Source: a virus. From it: a stretch of DNA of 38,954 nt. Where the stretch lies: IMG/VR virus record IMGVR_UViG_3300025115_000028, positions 1-38,954 of that record; one strand, given 5' to 3'. The notes below the pieces were generated by a model. The model ran no database searches. It saw only the letters and a program-made list of their open reading frames with translations, and was not told the origin of the DNA. A program made the position numbers and the translations under genes. This document shows, piece after piece, positions 29,990 to 36,062 of the stretch. Numbering within the stretch: the stretch's first letter is position 1; each line of letters begins with the position of its first letter.

Positions 29990-30232
29990 TCACAGCGGAC
30001 ATATTTTAGGAATGTGCCCGTTGTAACAGCGACCTCTACTGTTATGGACACAAATACTCGCAGAACATGGCGATGGCGTATTTTCGCTGTTGTCGGAAGT
30101 AATTTTTCCTTCCAGCCACGATACATACTCGACTGAAAAAACTATATTCTGATATCCTCCATCACAGTTCTCAAATGTGTAGAATATACTATTACCTGTT
30201 TCGCTGATAAATTGCTCGTGCAATAATGTCAT
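29990..30232 (-). CDS. Small Cys-containing hypothetical protein
   Basis: 80 residues (MTLLHEQFISETGNSIFYTF, then WLEGKITSDNSENT and CSASICVHNSRGRCYNGHIP). Four or five cysteines near the end could bind zinc. AGGAGGTAGT precedes the ATG, a strong ribosome site. The gene is part of the tight early operon. No known family. Confidence 0.65.
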   Translation of the reverse strand: MTLLHEQFISETGNSIFYTFENCDGGYQNIVFSVEYVSWLEGKITSDNSENTPSPCSASICVHNSRGRCYNGHIPKICPL

Positions 30233-30278
30233 ACTACCTCCTTAAAAATTATTTCCGACAACTATCTTATATACGCAA

Positions 30279-30467
30279 CTACACATCACGATCTGCAAGG
30301 TACTCCGACCGCTCAAGATTGAATATCGAAATACCCTCGTAAAGGTATTCCCTAATTTTGCTATCCGGCACCTCATCCGTAATGTCAACATCATCACGGT
30401 ATACGGTGACGACCTCATCACGGAGGTCTACTTTTATCAGTCTGCCATCCTGCTTAAACTTTACCAT
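30279..30467 (-). CDS. Small acidic hypothetical protein
   Basis: 62 residues (MVKFKQDGRLIKVDLRDEVV, then YRDDVDITDEVPDSKIREYL). It has a beta-hairpin pattern followed by an acidic helix. The start overlaps the HTH gene stop by 14 bp with TTGACA just before the ATG. There is no known domain. Confidence 0.62.
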   Translation of the reverse strand: MVKFKQDGRLIKVDLRDEVVTVYRDDVDITDEVPDSKIREYLYEGISIFNLERSEYLADRDV

Positions 30468-30627
30468 TTGTCAACACCCTTTCCATGCGCATTAATCTCT
30501 CGACCGAGAACCTTCTGAACCCGCCGATATACTGGCAGAGTTGCGAGTAATCAATACCCGTTTTCTCCGCCGTTTCTTTCAATCCGATTTCTCGGATTTT
30601 TTCCTTTATTCGTTTTTCGTCTATCAT
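30454..30627 (-). CDS. Small HTH (XRE-like) DNA-binding protein
   Basis: 57 residues from ATG 30625-30627, which overlaps the previous stop (ATGA) and has GGAGG upstream. A longer frame to 30648 would overlap it more. KIREIGLKETAEKTGIDYSQ then LCQYIGGFRRFSVERLMR is a clear helix-turn-helix of the XRE/Cro type, the smallest form. It may be a weak regulator of early genes. It sits inside the early operon and is not a divergent lysogeny switch. Confidence 0.78.
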   Translation of the reverse strand: MIDEKRIKEKIREIGLKETAEKTGIDYSQLCQYIGGFRRFSVERLMRMERVLTNGKV

Positions 30628-30791
30628 ATTGAGAAGAACCTCCGACATCTCTTACATGTACGAATGTTTACAATGTTCGTTTCCCTACTGCCACCGTGGC
30701 AGTAGGGGCATCGTGTCAACGCTGTTAGTATGATTATTGTGGGTATAATTACCACACCAACACAGATAAGTCCGATTAAGATTTCAGCCAT
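30624..30791 (-). CDS. Small membrane protein with zinc ribbon
   Basis: 55 residues from ATG 30789-30791, with AGAAAGG upstream. A membrane helix (ILIGLICVGVVIIPTIIILT, residues about 4-23) is followed by CPYCHGGSRETNIVNIRTCK and RCRRFF, a C-x-x-C ... C-x-x-C zinc ribbon. The order, an N-terminal helix with a cytoplasmic ribbon, is common in small phage membrane proteins. A role at the membrane in early infection is possible. Confidence 0.68.
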   Translation of the reverse strand: MAEILIGLICVGVVIIPTIIILTALTRCPYCHGGSRETNIVNIRTCKRCRRFFSI

Positions 30792-30886
30792 TTTAAATAC
30801 CTTTCTATTTTTTCTTTTTCTGGGCACTCTTCATATAGTGCGAGTTGTTTCTCGCACCATTCGATCTTCTTATTTAATGACCACAT
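30776..30886 (-). CDS. Tiny helical protein (36 residues)
   Basis: MWSLNKKIEWCEKQLALYEE onwards (ATG 30884-30886). The ATG lies within the last codons of the Gp157 gene and the stop overlaps the next gene. The ribosome site (GAACGAAAGA) is weak. Listed because the frame is amphipathic and charged, as real genes are, and no better gene occupies the stretch. Confidence 0.45.
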   Translation of the reverse strand: MWSLNKKIEWCEKQLALYEECPEKEKIERYLKWLKS

Positions 30887-31355
30887 TCTTTCGTTCTGTG
30901 ATCCATGCTCCTTCGACTTTGACTCCGGCATTGATGCACTCCTTGATATAGGTTTTATCCGGTGTCCGGATAGTCTTAATATTGCAGTATGAGTCCTCAA
31001 GTTTCGTTTCGTCAACCTCGACCGAGGAGGACTTCCGGAAACTTATTGCAACCCATGGCGTCTCGAATTTTTCGGAGAGATTACTTGACAGGTAGGACTT
31101 CAGCCAGTCGATTGTTTTTTCCGCCTGCTTCCTACGAGCCTGCAAAACCTTCTCTTCTTCAAAGAGTGCACCGGCAAGTGCGATTTTCTCTTTTATGACA
31201 ACACCAATCGCCTCTATCTTGTCATCCCTTACAATCTGCAACTCGTTCATTCGCTCCTGCAGGTGGTCCGGTATAACACCGTCATTCTGTTCAGCAAATG
31301 CCTCAGCATAGGCGACAAGCATCTCAATCTCTGTGTTTATTTCATATAATTTCAT
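30870..31355 (-). CDS. Siphovirus Gp157-like protein
   Basis: 161 residues. Residues 1-85 are helical (KLYEINTEIEMLVAYAEAFA). The C-terminal part, including SEKFETPWVAISFRKSSSVE, then RTPDKTYIKECINAGVKVEGAW, is the Gp157 core. It is the partner gene found next to phage recombinases and exonucleases and probably helps DNA recombination. The gene overlaps the RecT gene by 14 bp. Confidence 0.86.
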   Translation of the reverse strand: MKLYEINTEIEMLVAYAEAFAEQNDGVIPDHLQERMNELQIVRDDKIEAIGVVIKEKIALAGALFEEEKVLQARRKQAEKTIDWLKSYLSSNLSEKFETPWVAISFRKSSSVEVDETKLEDSYCNIKTIRTPDKTYIKECINAGVKVEGAWITERKNVVIK

Positions 31356-32040
31356 CGTTAAGATCCTTTTTTAAACCGTTTATAAAACTCATCAGACTAT
31401 CAAACTTTTCCGTGGGGCAACTTTTAAACCCCTTTAGTTTCGACTTCTGCAGCACTTCCGCAGGGTCGAGACCGAGCGACTCGCACAGGTTAACGATCTC
31501 CGTGACCTGTTCATCGGTGATCGTCTCCGGTATAACCTCGCAAGGGGTCTCAACCGGAGCCTGCGGTTTATAGTCCATATCTTGGACTTCTTCCGGTGTG
31601 TATACCCCGCAAAGCACCGCAGGGTATACCGTCCGCACTCCTTCCGAAATAACCCGTGCCCGAAGCATCGCCCTTGGATATTTTGACCAAGTCGGGTTTC
31701 CGGTGACACCCGCTTTCTTCGCCCGTTCGAGCGTCCAGTCTATTTTGACCGACCCGCCCTGCGGGTGAGAAAATTCCGCTTCCGCAATTGTATCTGACAG
31801 GCTGATCCACTTGACCGCACCCCCCGCCTCTTGAAACCTTGCGAGGATCGCATCCGCCTTCAGAGACGGTCGCCCGTTGATAATGTGATAGTCCCTTGCG
31901 ACTATTGCAGGATGCCTGCCCTCTGCCTGGGCAACCAAGGCAAGGGCGACAAATTCTTCCGGCGATTTAATCCCGAAAAGTTTACTTTTTGCGACTGCGA
32001 CACCCATCTGATTGATGTCGTTAATTGGTATTAACTGCAT
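31342..32040 (-). CDS. recT: RecT-family single-strand annealing protein
   Basis: 232 residues. IKSPEEFVALALVAQAEGRH (about residues 24-43) and DYHIINGRPSLKADAILARF match the RecT core. The later WSKYPRAMLRARVISEGVR is the conserved segment of the family. RecT anneals single strands in phage recombination and is often paired with an exonuclease. None of the known RecE or lambda-exo type was seen here; the VRR-NUC at 28534 may substitute. AAGGAGG precedes the start. Confidence 0.88.
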   Translation of the reverse strand: MQLIPINDINQMGVAVAKSKLFGIKSPEEFVALALVAQAEGRHPAIVARDYHIINGRPSLKADAILARFQEAGGAVKWISLSDTIAEAEFSHPQGGSVKIDWTLERAKKAGVTGNPTWSKYPRAMLRARVISEGVRTVYPAVLCGVYTPEEVQDMDYKPQAPVETPCEVIPETITDEQVTEIVNLCESLGLDPAEVLQKSKLKGFKSCPTEKFDSLMSFINGLKKDLNDEII

Positions 32041-32210
32041 ACTACCTCCTTAATAAGTTTATTGCATTTGTTAACTGCCTGCCTGTATGTACCATCGAAA
32101 GCACCCCAGTACTCCCAATCTTCGCCCATGGTCGGAAAGGTTTCGGCTGTTTCGATGTGGCAAGCCTTTTGTTTTTTTGAGATCCAAATGTTCCAACTTT
32201 CAGTTAACAT
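32031..32210 (-). CDS. Small hypothetical protein (59 residues)
   Basis: ATG 32208-32210: MLTESWNIWISKKQKACHIE, then MGEDWEYWGAFDGTYRQAVN. Tryptophan-rich and charged. It overlaps the upstream stop by 7 bp and the RecT start by 10 bp. The frame is coherent and fits the overlap pattern of this operon. Function unknown. Confidence 0.6.
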   Translation of the reverse strand: MLTESWNIWISKKQKACHIETAETFPTMGEDWEYWGAFDGTYRQAVNKCNKLIKEVVCS

Positions 32211-32419
32211 AAAACAGTCCTTTCTATAAGTTTTTCAAGTTCCTTCACGGTCATATCACCGTGAATTTTTTCCCATACAATCAAAACATCGGCTTCCTCA
32301 CCGCCGAGTTTCTCGACCGCTCTTCTGATTGCGGGGATCCATACATCCGCCCTCGGTTCCCAAGGTTTTTCCATTTCCGACAAATCCCCTGTCGGCATGT
32401 CTGCCATTGTAAATCTCAT
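32204..32419 (-). CDS. Small hypothetical protein after hairpin cassette 1
   Basis: 71 residues from ATG 32417-32419 (MRFTMADMPTGDLSEMEKPW). A longer frame starts at 32518, but would translate the hairpin cassette, so the cassette-linked start is chosen. The middle VWIPAIRRAVEKLGGEEADV and the end GDMTVKELEKLIERTVL suggest a small helical domain. Function unknown. Confidence 0.65.
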   Translation of the reverse strand: MRFTMADMPTGDLSEMEKPWEPRADVWIPAIRRAVEKLGGEEADVLIVWEKIHGDMTVKELEKLIERTVLC

Positions 32420-32455
32420 CTTTCCCTTCCTTCTGCCCCCGAAGGGGCGGTTTTG
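32420..32455 (-). repeat. Hairpin plus ribosome-site cassette, copy 1
   Basis: Coding strand: AAAACC, then GCCCC-TTCG-GGGGC hairpin, then AGAAGGAAGGGAAAG directly before ATG. The 15-base A/G ribosome region and hairpin match copies 2 and 3. Confidence 0.9.
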
Positions 32456-32459
32456 TTTA

Positions 32460-32594
32460 TTAGTTTTTGATGCGGATGCGGATGTTATGCTGCCCGAAAT
32501 AATATTCGAATTTTGCATCCCTGCGGGTCGGATCCATTGTGTAGGCGGCTTTTTTAATCCTCCGGTTTACCCAGCTGACATTTTTAATATTCAT
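32460..32594 (-). CDS. Tiny basic protein after hairpin cassette 2
   Basis: 44 residues (ATG 32592-32594): MNIKNVSWVNRRIKKAAYTM, then FEYYFGQHNIRIRIKN. It is basic and aromatic, plausibly nucleic-acid binding. The cassette directly upstream is the main reason for calling this small ORF. Confidence 0.65.
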   Translation of the reverse strand: MNIKNVSWVNRRIKKAAYTMDPTRRDAKFEYYFGQHNIRIRIKN

Positions 32595-32628
32595 CTTTCC
32601 CTTCCTTCTGCCCCCGAAGGGGCGGTTG
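32595..32628 (-). repeat. Hairpin plus ribosome-site cassette, copy 2
   Basis: Same as copy 1: GCCCC-TTCG-GGGGC and AGAAGGAAGGGAAAG before the ATG at 32592-32594. Confidence 0.9.
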
Positions 32629-32630
32629 TT

Positions 32631-32804
32631 TTATGCTACAACTTCCCAACCCATAGAAACGGCATACTTTGCCGCTTCCTTGTAACCGTCAAAGTCACCT
32701 GCACAGTTTGTATCGTTCGCATGATCTTTGACGATCCAGTTGATCGTACCTTCACAATCTTCATCTCCCCAAAACTCTTTGAAGCAGGCAATGTAAACTT
32801 TCAT
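32631..32804 (-). CDS. Small acidic protein after hairpin cassette 3
   Basis: 57 residues (ATG 32802-32804): MKVYIACFKEFWGDEDCEGT, then KDHANDTNCAGDFDGYKEAA. Three Cys, several acidic residues, no known family. It follows cassette 3 and precedes cassette 2, so each gene in this row carries its own signal. Confidence 0.65.
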   Translation of the reverse strand: MKVYIACFKEFWGDEDCEGTINWIVKDHANDTNCAGDFDGYKEAAKYAVSMGWEVVA

Positions 32805-32840
32805 CTTTCCCTTCCTTCTGCCCCCCGAAGGGGCTGTTTT
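32805..32840 (-). repeat. Hairpin plus ribosome-site cassette, copy 3
   Basis: Same element with one extra G in the 3' stem arm and a changed base before the stem (CAGCCCC). AGAAGGAAGGGAAAG is unchanged. Confidence 0.88.
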
Positions 32841-32841
32841 G

Positions 32842-33090
32842 TTAGTATATCCGCTCTACTACTACACAGTTTGCGACTACAACCTCGCCCGTGTCCTCAC
32901 CGTACTCCAAAAAATCACCGTCAACAATATATTTGTGCGGGTATGGATACATACCGTCCCTGTCAGTGCCAACCTCAAGAACAGATGTCCCCGATAGCGT
33001 TTCGCCTGTTAAGTCCCCATCATTATAAACACGACTGATCGGGAGTTTAGCCCCTATTTGCAGATCGTTGTCGTATCTTATATATCTCAT
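32842..33090 (-). CDS. Hypothetical protein, first gene of the early operon
   Basis: 82 residues from ATG 33088-33090 (MRYIRYDNDLQIGAKLPISR), which keeps the same 15-base distance to the cassette as the other genes. A GTG at 33096 is an alternative. It is beta-rich (VVVANCVVVERIY at the end). It is the first gene downstream of the promoter at 33146-33174. No family recognised. Confidence 0.68.
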   Translation of the reverse strand: MRYIRYDNDLQIGAKLPISRVYNDGDLTGETLSGTSVLEVGTDRDGMYPYPHKYIVDGDFLEYGEDTGEVVVANCVVVERIY

Positions 33091-33124
33091 TTTCACATTC
33101 CTTCTGCCCCCGTGGGGGCGGTTG
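33091..33124 (-). repeat. Hairpin plus ribosome-site cassette, copy 4 (diverged)
   Basis: GCCCC-CACG-GGGGC hairpin, then AGAAGGAATGTGAAA and ATG. The loop and part of the purine tract have changed but the stem and the AGAAGG are kept, which supports selection on the structure. Confidence 0.85.
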
Positions 33125-33145
33125 TTAGTTGCTCATCATGTTAAT

Positions 33146-33174
33146 AATATACAACATATTATTACAAAAAGCAA
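33146..33174 (-). promoter_or_regulatory. Promoter for the early operon
   Basis: TTGCTT (33169-33174), 17-bp spacer, TATATT (33146-33151). It lies in the AT-rich gap between the terminator at 33.24 kb and hairpin cassette 4. Confidence 0.7.
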
Positions 33175-33211
33175 CATTTTTTTACTCAAAAATGCACTTT
33201 TTTGTAATAAT
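33157..33211. promoter_or_regulatory. Interrupted inverted repeat at the early promoter
   Basis: TATTATTACAAAAAG (33157-33171) and its near-perfect complement at 33197-33211 (one extra T). The left arm overlaps the -35 and spacer. It could be an operator for a repressor or activator such as the small HTH protein at 30454. Confidence 0.55.
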
Positions 33212-33237
33212 AATATAACTCATTGATTTATATAGAT

Positions 33238-33271
33238 AAAAAAAATGCCCCCCCGGTACTGGGGAGGCATT
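33238..33271 (-). terminator. Strong intrinsic terminator of the lysis operon
   Basis: AATGCC-TCCCC ... GGGG-GGCATT stem (10 pairs, one bulge), followed on the coding strand by eight T's. It closes the late transcript that includes the adhesin and lysis genes. Confidence 0.9.
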
Positions 33272-33296
33272 GCCGTGCTATACTATATATATAGGA

Positions 33297-33443
33297 TTAT
33301 TCGGCAGCAGGCTTTTCAGCCGTGAGTTCATCGATTTTCACGAGTGCGGTTTTTAGATCGTTGCCGAGGTTCACGAGCGCCCCTGTCATTCGACCGATAA
33401 AGGCATCGATGTTTCCGATTGCGTTTTCTGTTTCTTTCGTCAT
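33297..33443 (-). CDS. Small hypothetical protein after the M15 peptidase
   Basis: 48 residues (ATG 33441-33443): MTKETENAIGNIDAFIGRMT then LGNDLKTALVKIDELTAEKP. It is helical with an N-terminal hydrophobic/charged pattern and no membrane segment. TTGACAA lies between the upstream stop and this ATG. GAAGGGG gives the ribosome site. It is the last gene of the late operon, before the terminator. Confidence 0.68.
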   Translation of the reverse strand: MTKETENAIGNIDAFIGRMTGALVNLGNDLKTALVKIDELTAEKPAAE

Positions 33444-33446
33444 TTG

Positions 33447-33848
33447 TCAACCCCTTCTTTTAAGTTCAAAATGCCCGTAATCTTTAAATCTATTACTTGT
33501 CAAGTTCTTGGTGTCTTTCCAGTCACCCCCCCAAATTAATTCAATGTCCATGCTTTTGGCAAGTCCTTTTACATATCCGGCAAAATATGCGCACTCTGTC
33601 AAGTCGTATGAAACACCCTTCTCGGCGGTGTACGGGTAGGCATCAATCGCCTCCGACGGGTCAAGGGTGTGTTTGCTTGTGAGTGTTTTAGACAATCCCC
33701 TGTTGTAAAGGTGCACTTGTTCTTCTTGTGACCGCCTGCCGCATACTACGGTGTTGTCAAACCCCTTTACAACCTCTTTAAAGAGCCTTTGTATATCGGG
33801 GTGACATCCTTTAAGTATACCGCTTGATTTTGCGCTATATCGTGCCAT
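33447..33848 (-). CDS. M15 peptidase-type endolysin
   Basis: 133 residues. SKHTLDPSEAIDAYPY and FKDYGHFELK give the S-x-H-x-x-x-x-A-x-D and H-x-x zinc ligands of an M15 (VanY/L-Ala-D-Glu) peptidase. VVCGRRSQEEQVHLYNRGLS precedes them, also typical. It cuts peptidoglycan peptides during lysis. There is no signal peptide, so it depends on a holin-like partner. It overlaps the upstream hydrolase gene by 14 bp. Confidence 0.9.
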   Translation of the reverse strand: MARYSAKSSGILKGCHPDIQRLFKEVVKGFDNTVVCGRRSQEEQVHLYNRGLSKTLTSKHTLDPSEAIDAYPYTAEKGVSYDLTECAYFAGYVKGLAKSMDIELIWGGDWKDTKNLTSNRFKDYGHFELKRRG

Positions 33849-34365
33849 TGCGAGCCCCTACCATTAAAGCAAGTTGATTAGGTGATACAAGTGTCGGCTG
33901 AAACCCGCCTGCCTTTGCGCACGCTTCGGAGCACCACATTTTAGTGTCTGACACTCTCCGCAGTCCAACGGGTGAGAACCACGATACGACACCTCTGTAA
34001 TCGTACCCTTGACCGATAAGACCACAGGCAATTTCAAAAGCCACTTGAATGCCGGATGCATTAAGTTCCTCATCGGGTACAATTACCCATCGATCGGGGT
34101 GCGAAAATTCAATCTGCTTGAAATTCACACCCGAAGGCTCATCCATTCCCCTTGACGAAAAGCAATTCATATTTTCATACTTTGTATTATACCTCACCCA
34201 CTGCGGGAAAATTATTTCAACATGAGAGAACTGGCATCCGTAAATCCGTTGAATCTTTTTTGAATATGTCACCGCCTTGATGATACCGGAAACTGCTTTT
34301 TCTTTTACACCGCCCTTGTCACCCTTATGGAACGCATATCGGAGTTTATTCGTGTCCATTATCAT
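33835..34365 (-). CDS. NlpC/P60-like (permuted papain fold) hydrolase
   Basis: 176 residues from ATG 34363-34365, which overlaps the upstream stop (ATGA). A start seven bases further in is also possible. The pattern CQFSHVEIIFP gives an early His, and MWCSEACAKAGG, with the catalytic Cys at about residue 145, comes later, the order seen in YiiX-type permuted NlpC/P60 enzymes. It lies with the M15 peptidase, so the phage may use two peptidoglycan- or lipid-directed enzymes, or use this one at the tail. Substrate unknown. Confidence 0.78.
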   Translation of the reverse strand: MIMDTNKLRYAFHKGDKGGVKEKAVSGIIKAVTYSKKIQRIYGCQFSHVEIIFPQWVRYNTKYENMNCFSSRGMDEPSGVNFKQIEFSHPDRWVIVPDEELNASGIQVAFEIACGLIGQGYDYRGVVSWFSPVGLRRVSDTKMWCSEACAKAGGFQPTLVSPNQLALMVGARNGTI

Positions 34366-34982
34366 TTCAACCCCCATCTATTTTTTGAAAGTTTGACCAA
34401 GACCGCAAGCATTTTGCACCATTCGATATAGTGCTTCGGTGTTTTTTTTTTGAAAATCTCCTCACGCTCAAAAATTGACAAAGGAAAAAACTTTGAAGAA
34501 TACCTTTGCCTATACTCACCCCATATTACGCCAATATGAGAATGGAAAGTACCATAAGCATAGTCACGCCACGCACGGCATTTTGCATCCGTACAGGTCA
34601 TGCACTTTTCATTCATACAAGCATCACTTGACGGTGCGGGAATGTGATTTTCAAGCAGTCGGTCTCTCATGTACCGCTCTGCTTTTAAGAAACACACATC
34701 TATCAGATCGGAATGCCGTGCAAGGATATTACCAAAATCGGTCGAATTTATCTCCACTTTCCCATCGTGTATTTGCATCTGTAAAGCGAACGCATACGAT
34801 GCTTTTGCATCCTCTATTATAGGCTTCATACGGTCACGGTAAACCGTCATCTGTTTTGAAAGAACTTTATACGATAACGCATCATTCAAAAAATAGAGCA
34901 GAACCCCGATAACGATTACAAATGGAAGAATTTTTCCGTTGTTGACAACAACGAGAGCAAGGTTGATTAGGCTCTCCGGCAT
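34362..34982 (-). CDS. Membrane-anchored lysis-region protein
   Basis: 206 residues. One membrane helix (ILPFVIVIGVLLYFLNDALS, residues about 18-37) follows a short N-terminus. The rest is a soluble helical domain with CMNEKCMTCTDAKC (about residues 121-134), a Cys cluster that may bind zinc. It could be a spanin or holin-like protein, or a host-interaction factor. It is placed next to the lysis enzymes, and no other membrane protein in this operon looks like a holin. The match to a known holin family was not made. Confidence 0.6.
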   Translation of the reverse strand: MPESLINLALVVVNNGKILPFVIVIGVLLYFLNDALSYKVLSKQMTVYRDRMKPIIEDAKASYAFALQMQIHDGKVEINSTDFGNILARHSDLIDVCFLKAERYMRDRLLENHIPAPSSDACMNEKCMTCTDAKCRAWRDYAYGTFHSHIGVIWGEYRQRYSSKFFPLSIFEREEIFKKKTPKHYIEWCKMLAVLVKLSKNRWGLK

Positions 34983-35062
34983 TGTACTCCCTTTCCACTA
35001 TCCAAACCGCACAAGCATTCTTGACACCTGCGAACGGTGTTGATTCTTTTTAGTGCCTTCAT
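34967..35062 (-). CDS. Tiny Cys-containing protein (31 residues)
   Basis: ATG 35060-35062: MKALKRINTVRRCQECLCGL, ending CRRA. GGAGGAATTTTGTAAA precedes it, a strong ribosome site, and it overlaps the membrane-protein start by 16 bp. The C-x-x-C-x-C pattern suggests a zinc knuckle. It is the only gene of convincing size in the 34982-35120 gap. Confidence 0.55.
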   Translation of the reverse strand: MKALKRINTVRRCQECLCGLDSGKGVQCRRA

Positions 35063-35094
35063 TTTACAAAATTCCTCCAATATTCTCCCATTGA

Positions 35095-35108
35095 TAGTTT
35101 ATAAACTA
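35095..35108. promoter_or_regulatory. 14-bp perfect palindrome
   Basis: TAGTTTATAAACTA lies between the adhesin stop and the ribosome site of the 31-residue gene. It could bind a dimeric protein. It does not have the T-run of a terminator. Confidence 0.4.
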
Positions 35109-35119
35109 ATTTACTCTTT

Positions 35120-35764
35120 TTAACTGACTAAAAATATTCTACGAGTTGTTGGAGCAGTAGCCTCTTCAACTTCGACACCTAAAATAATCATTGGTGCAGT
35201 TGCATTTGACTCTATAGTGTATGCCCCTGCAGGAAGTCTTGGAGAAACTGCACCCCATGTATAGTTGTTAATATTATGATTGAACAGTAATGTTCTTGCC
35301 GTGCCTTGCGGAATCTCCATATTTGCATTTGTATTATTACCACCTATCGCACACCCAATAATCATCGCATTTGCTGATATGTTTGATAGCGATATCGTCT
35401 TTGGAGTTGCTTGTGTATTGTCCCAACTAACAGTCCCGACACCCGAAGCACCTGTAAATGAGCAAACAAAAACAGAAGTACTGTTCCACTGCGCTGCGGT
35501 AAAAGTTACTGCAACATTGTTCGCTCCTGTTGCCGGATTATCGAGTTCATATACTCTCCAAAAATTGGAATATGATGTTGAGACATCAAGCATTGATTTC
35601 ATTGCCTCTCCGTTATATTTAACGGATGATAAATTGGTAGTAGGTGAGGCGACAATAACAACTAAATAGCCGTCAGAACCTTTGTTATGATTGTGAGAAA
35701 AGGAGTAACTACTTGAACCTGGGACTCTTACATCTGCTGTATGGTTGCCTTTAACTAATGCCAT
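35120..35764 (-). CDS. Siphovirus adhesin-like protein, short allele without FN3-like domain
   Basis: 214 residues. Residues 1-205 match the protein at 3364-4290 except for five substitutions (I/M, D/N, S/N, V/A and T/N). The C-terminus is different, TAPTTRRIFLVS, and the FN3-like domain is missing. This is probably the true siphovirus version, since it is followed directly by the siphovirus lysis genes. It likely forms a tail-tip surface domain that recognises the host. Confidence 0.82.
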   Translation of the reverse strand: MALVKGNHTADVRVPGSSSYSFSHNHNKGSDGYLVVIVASPTTNLSSVKYNGEAMKSMLDVSTSYSNFWRVYELDNPATGANNVAVTFTAAQWNSTSVFVCSFTGASGVGTVSWDNTQATPKTISLSNISANAMIIGCAIGGNNTNANMEIPQGTARTLLFNHNINNYTWGAVSPRLPAGAYTIESNATAPMIILGVEVEEATAPTTRRIFLVS

Positions 35765-35765
35765 A

Positions 35766-36047
35766 TTACAGCCCTTCCGTGTTTGTTATTTCAGTTAAAT
35801 CCATACCATCTATACAGTTGGTATTACACCTACATTCATATACGAATGGTGTTTCTATGAAAAAATCACCTATTGAGACAGTGCCGTCTTGTAACCCAGT
35901 TTTATTATTTTCTATAAATACACCGAAACTCAAATCAGACGCTGAATTTATTTCATTCATTATACTCACATCAGTTGTATAATATACCGGAGTATATTCA
36001 ATAGAACCATCAATAAACTGAATTTTACTTATGACAAAATATTCCAT
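35766..36047 (-). CDS. Small structural-region protein (second copy of 4292-4573)
   Basis: Same 93-residue product as at 4292-4573, including the final YECRCNTNC cluster, with no differences seen. It is probably the same gene read a second time, not a paralogue. Confidence 0.8.
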   Translation of the reverse strand: MEYFVISKIQFIDGSIEYTPVYYTTDVSIMNEINSASDLSFGVFIENNKTGLQDGTVSIGDFFIETPFVYECRCNTNCIDGMDLTEITNTEGL

Positions 36048-36062
36048 ATTATCTCCGTTTAC

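Noticed and set aside
30776-31015. 79-residue ORF overlapping the Gp157 gene
   Set aside because: The upstream half overlaps the Gp157 gene out of frame and looks like an antisense-type or shadow sequence. Only the last 36 codons (30776-30886) are retained.
32420-33038. Plus-strand ORF across the hairpin cassettes and long minus start at 32518
   Set aside because: Both read through the repeated leader elements. The cassette-linked ATGs have consistent spacing and ribosome sites.
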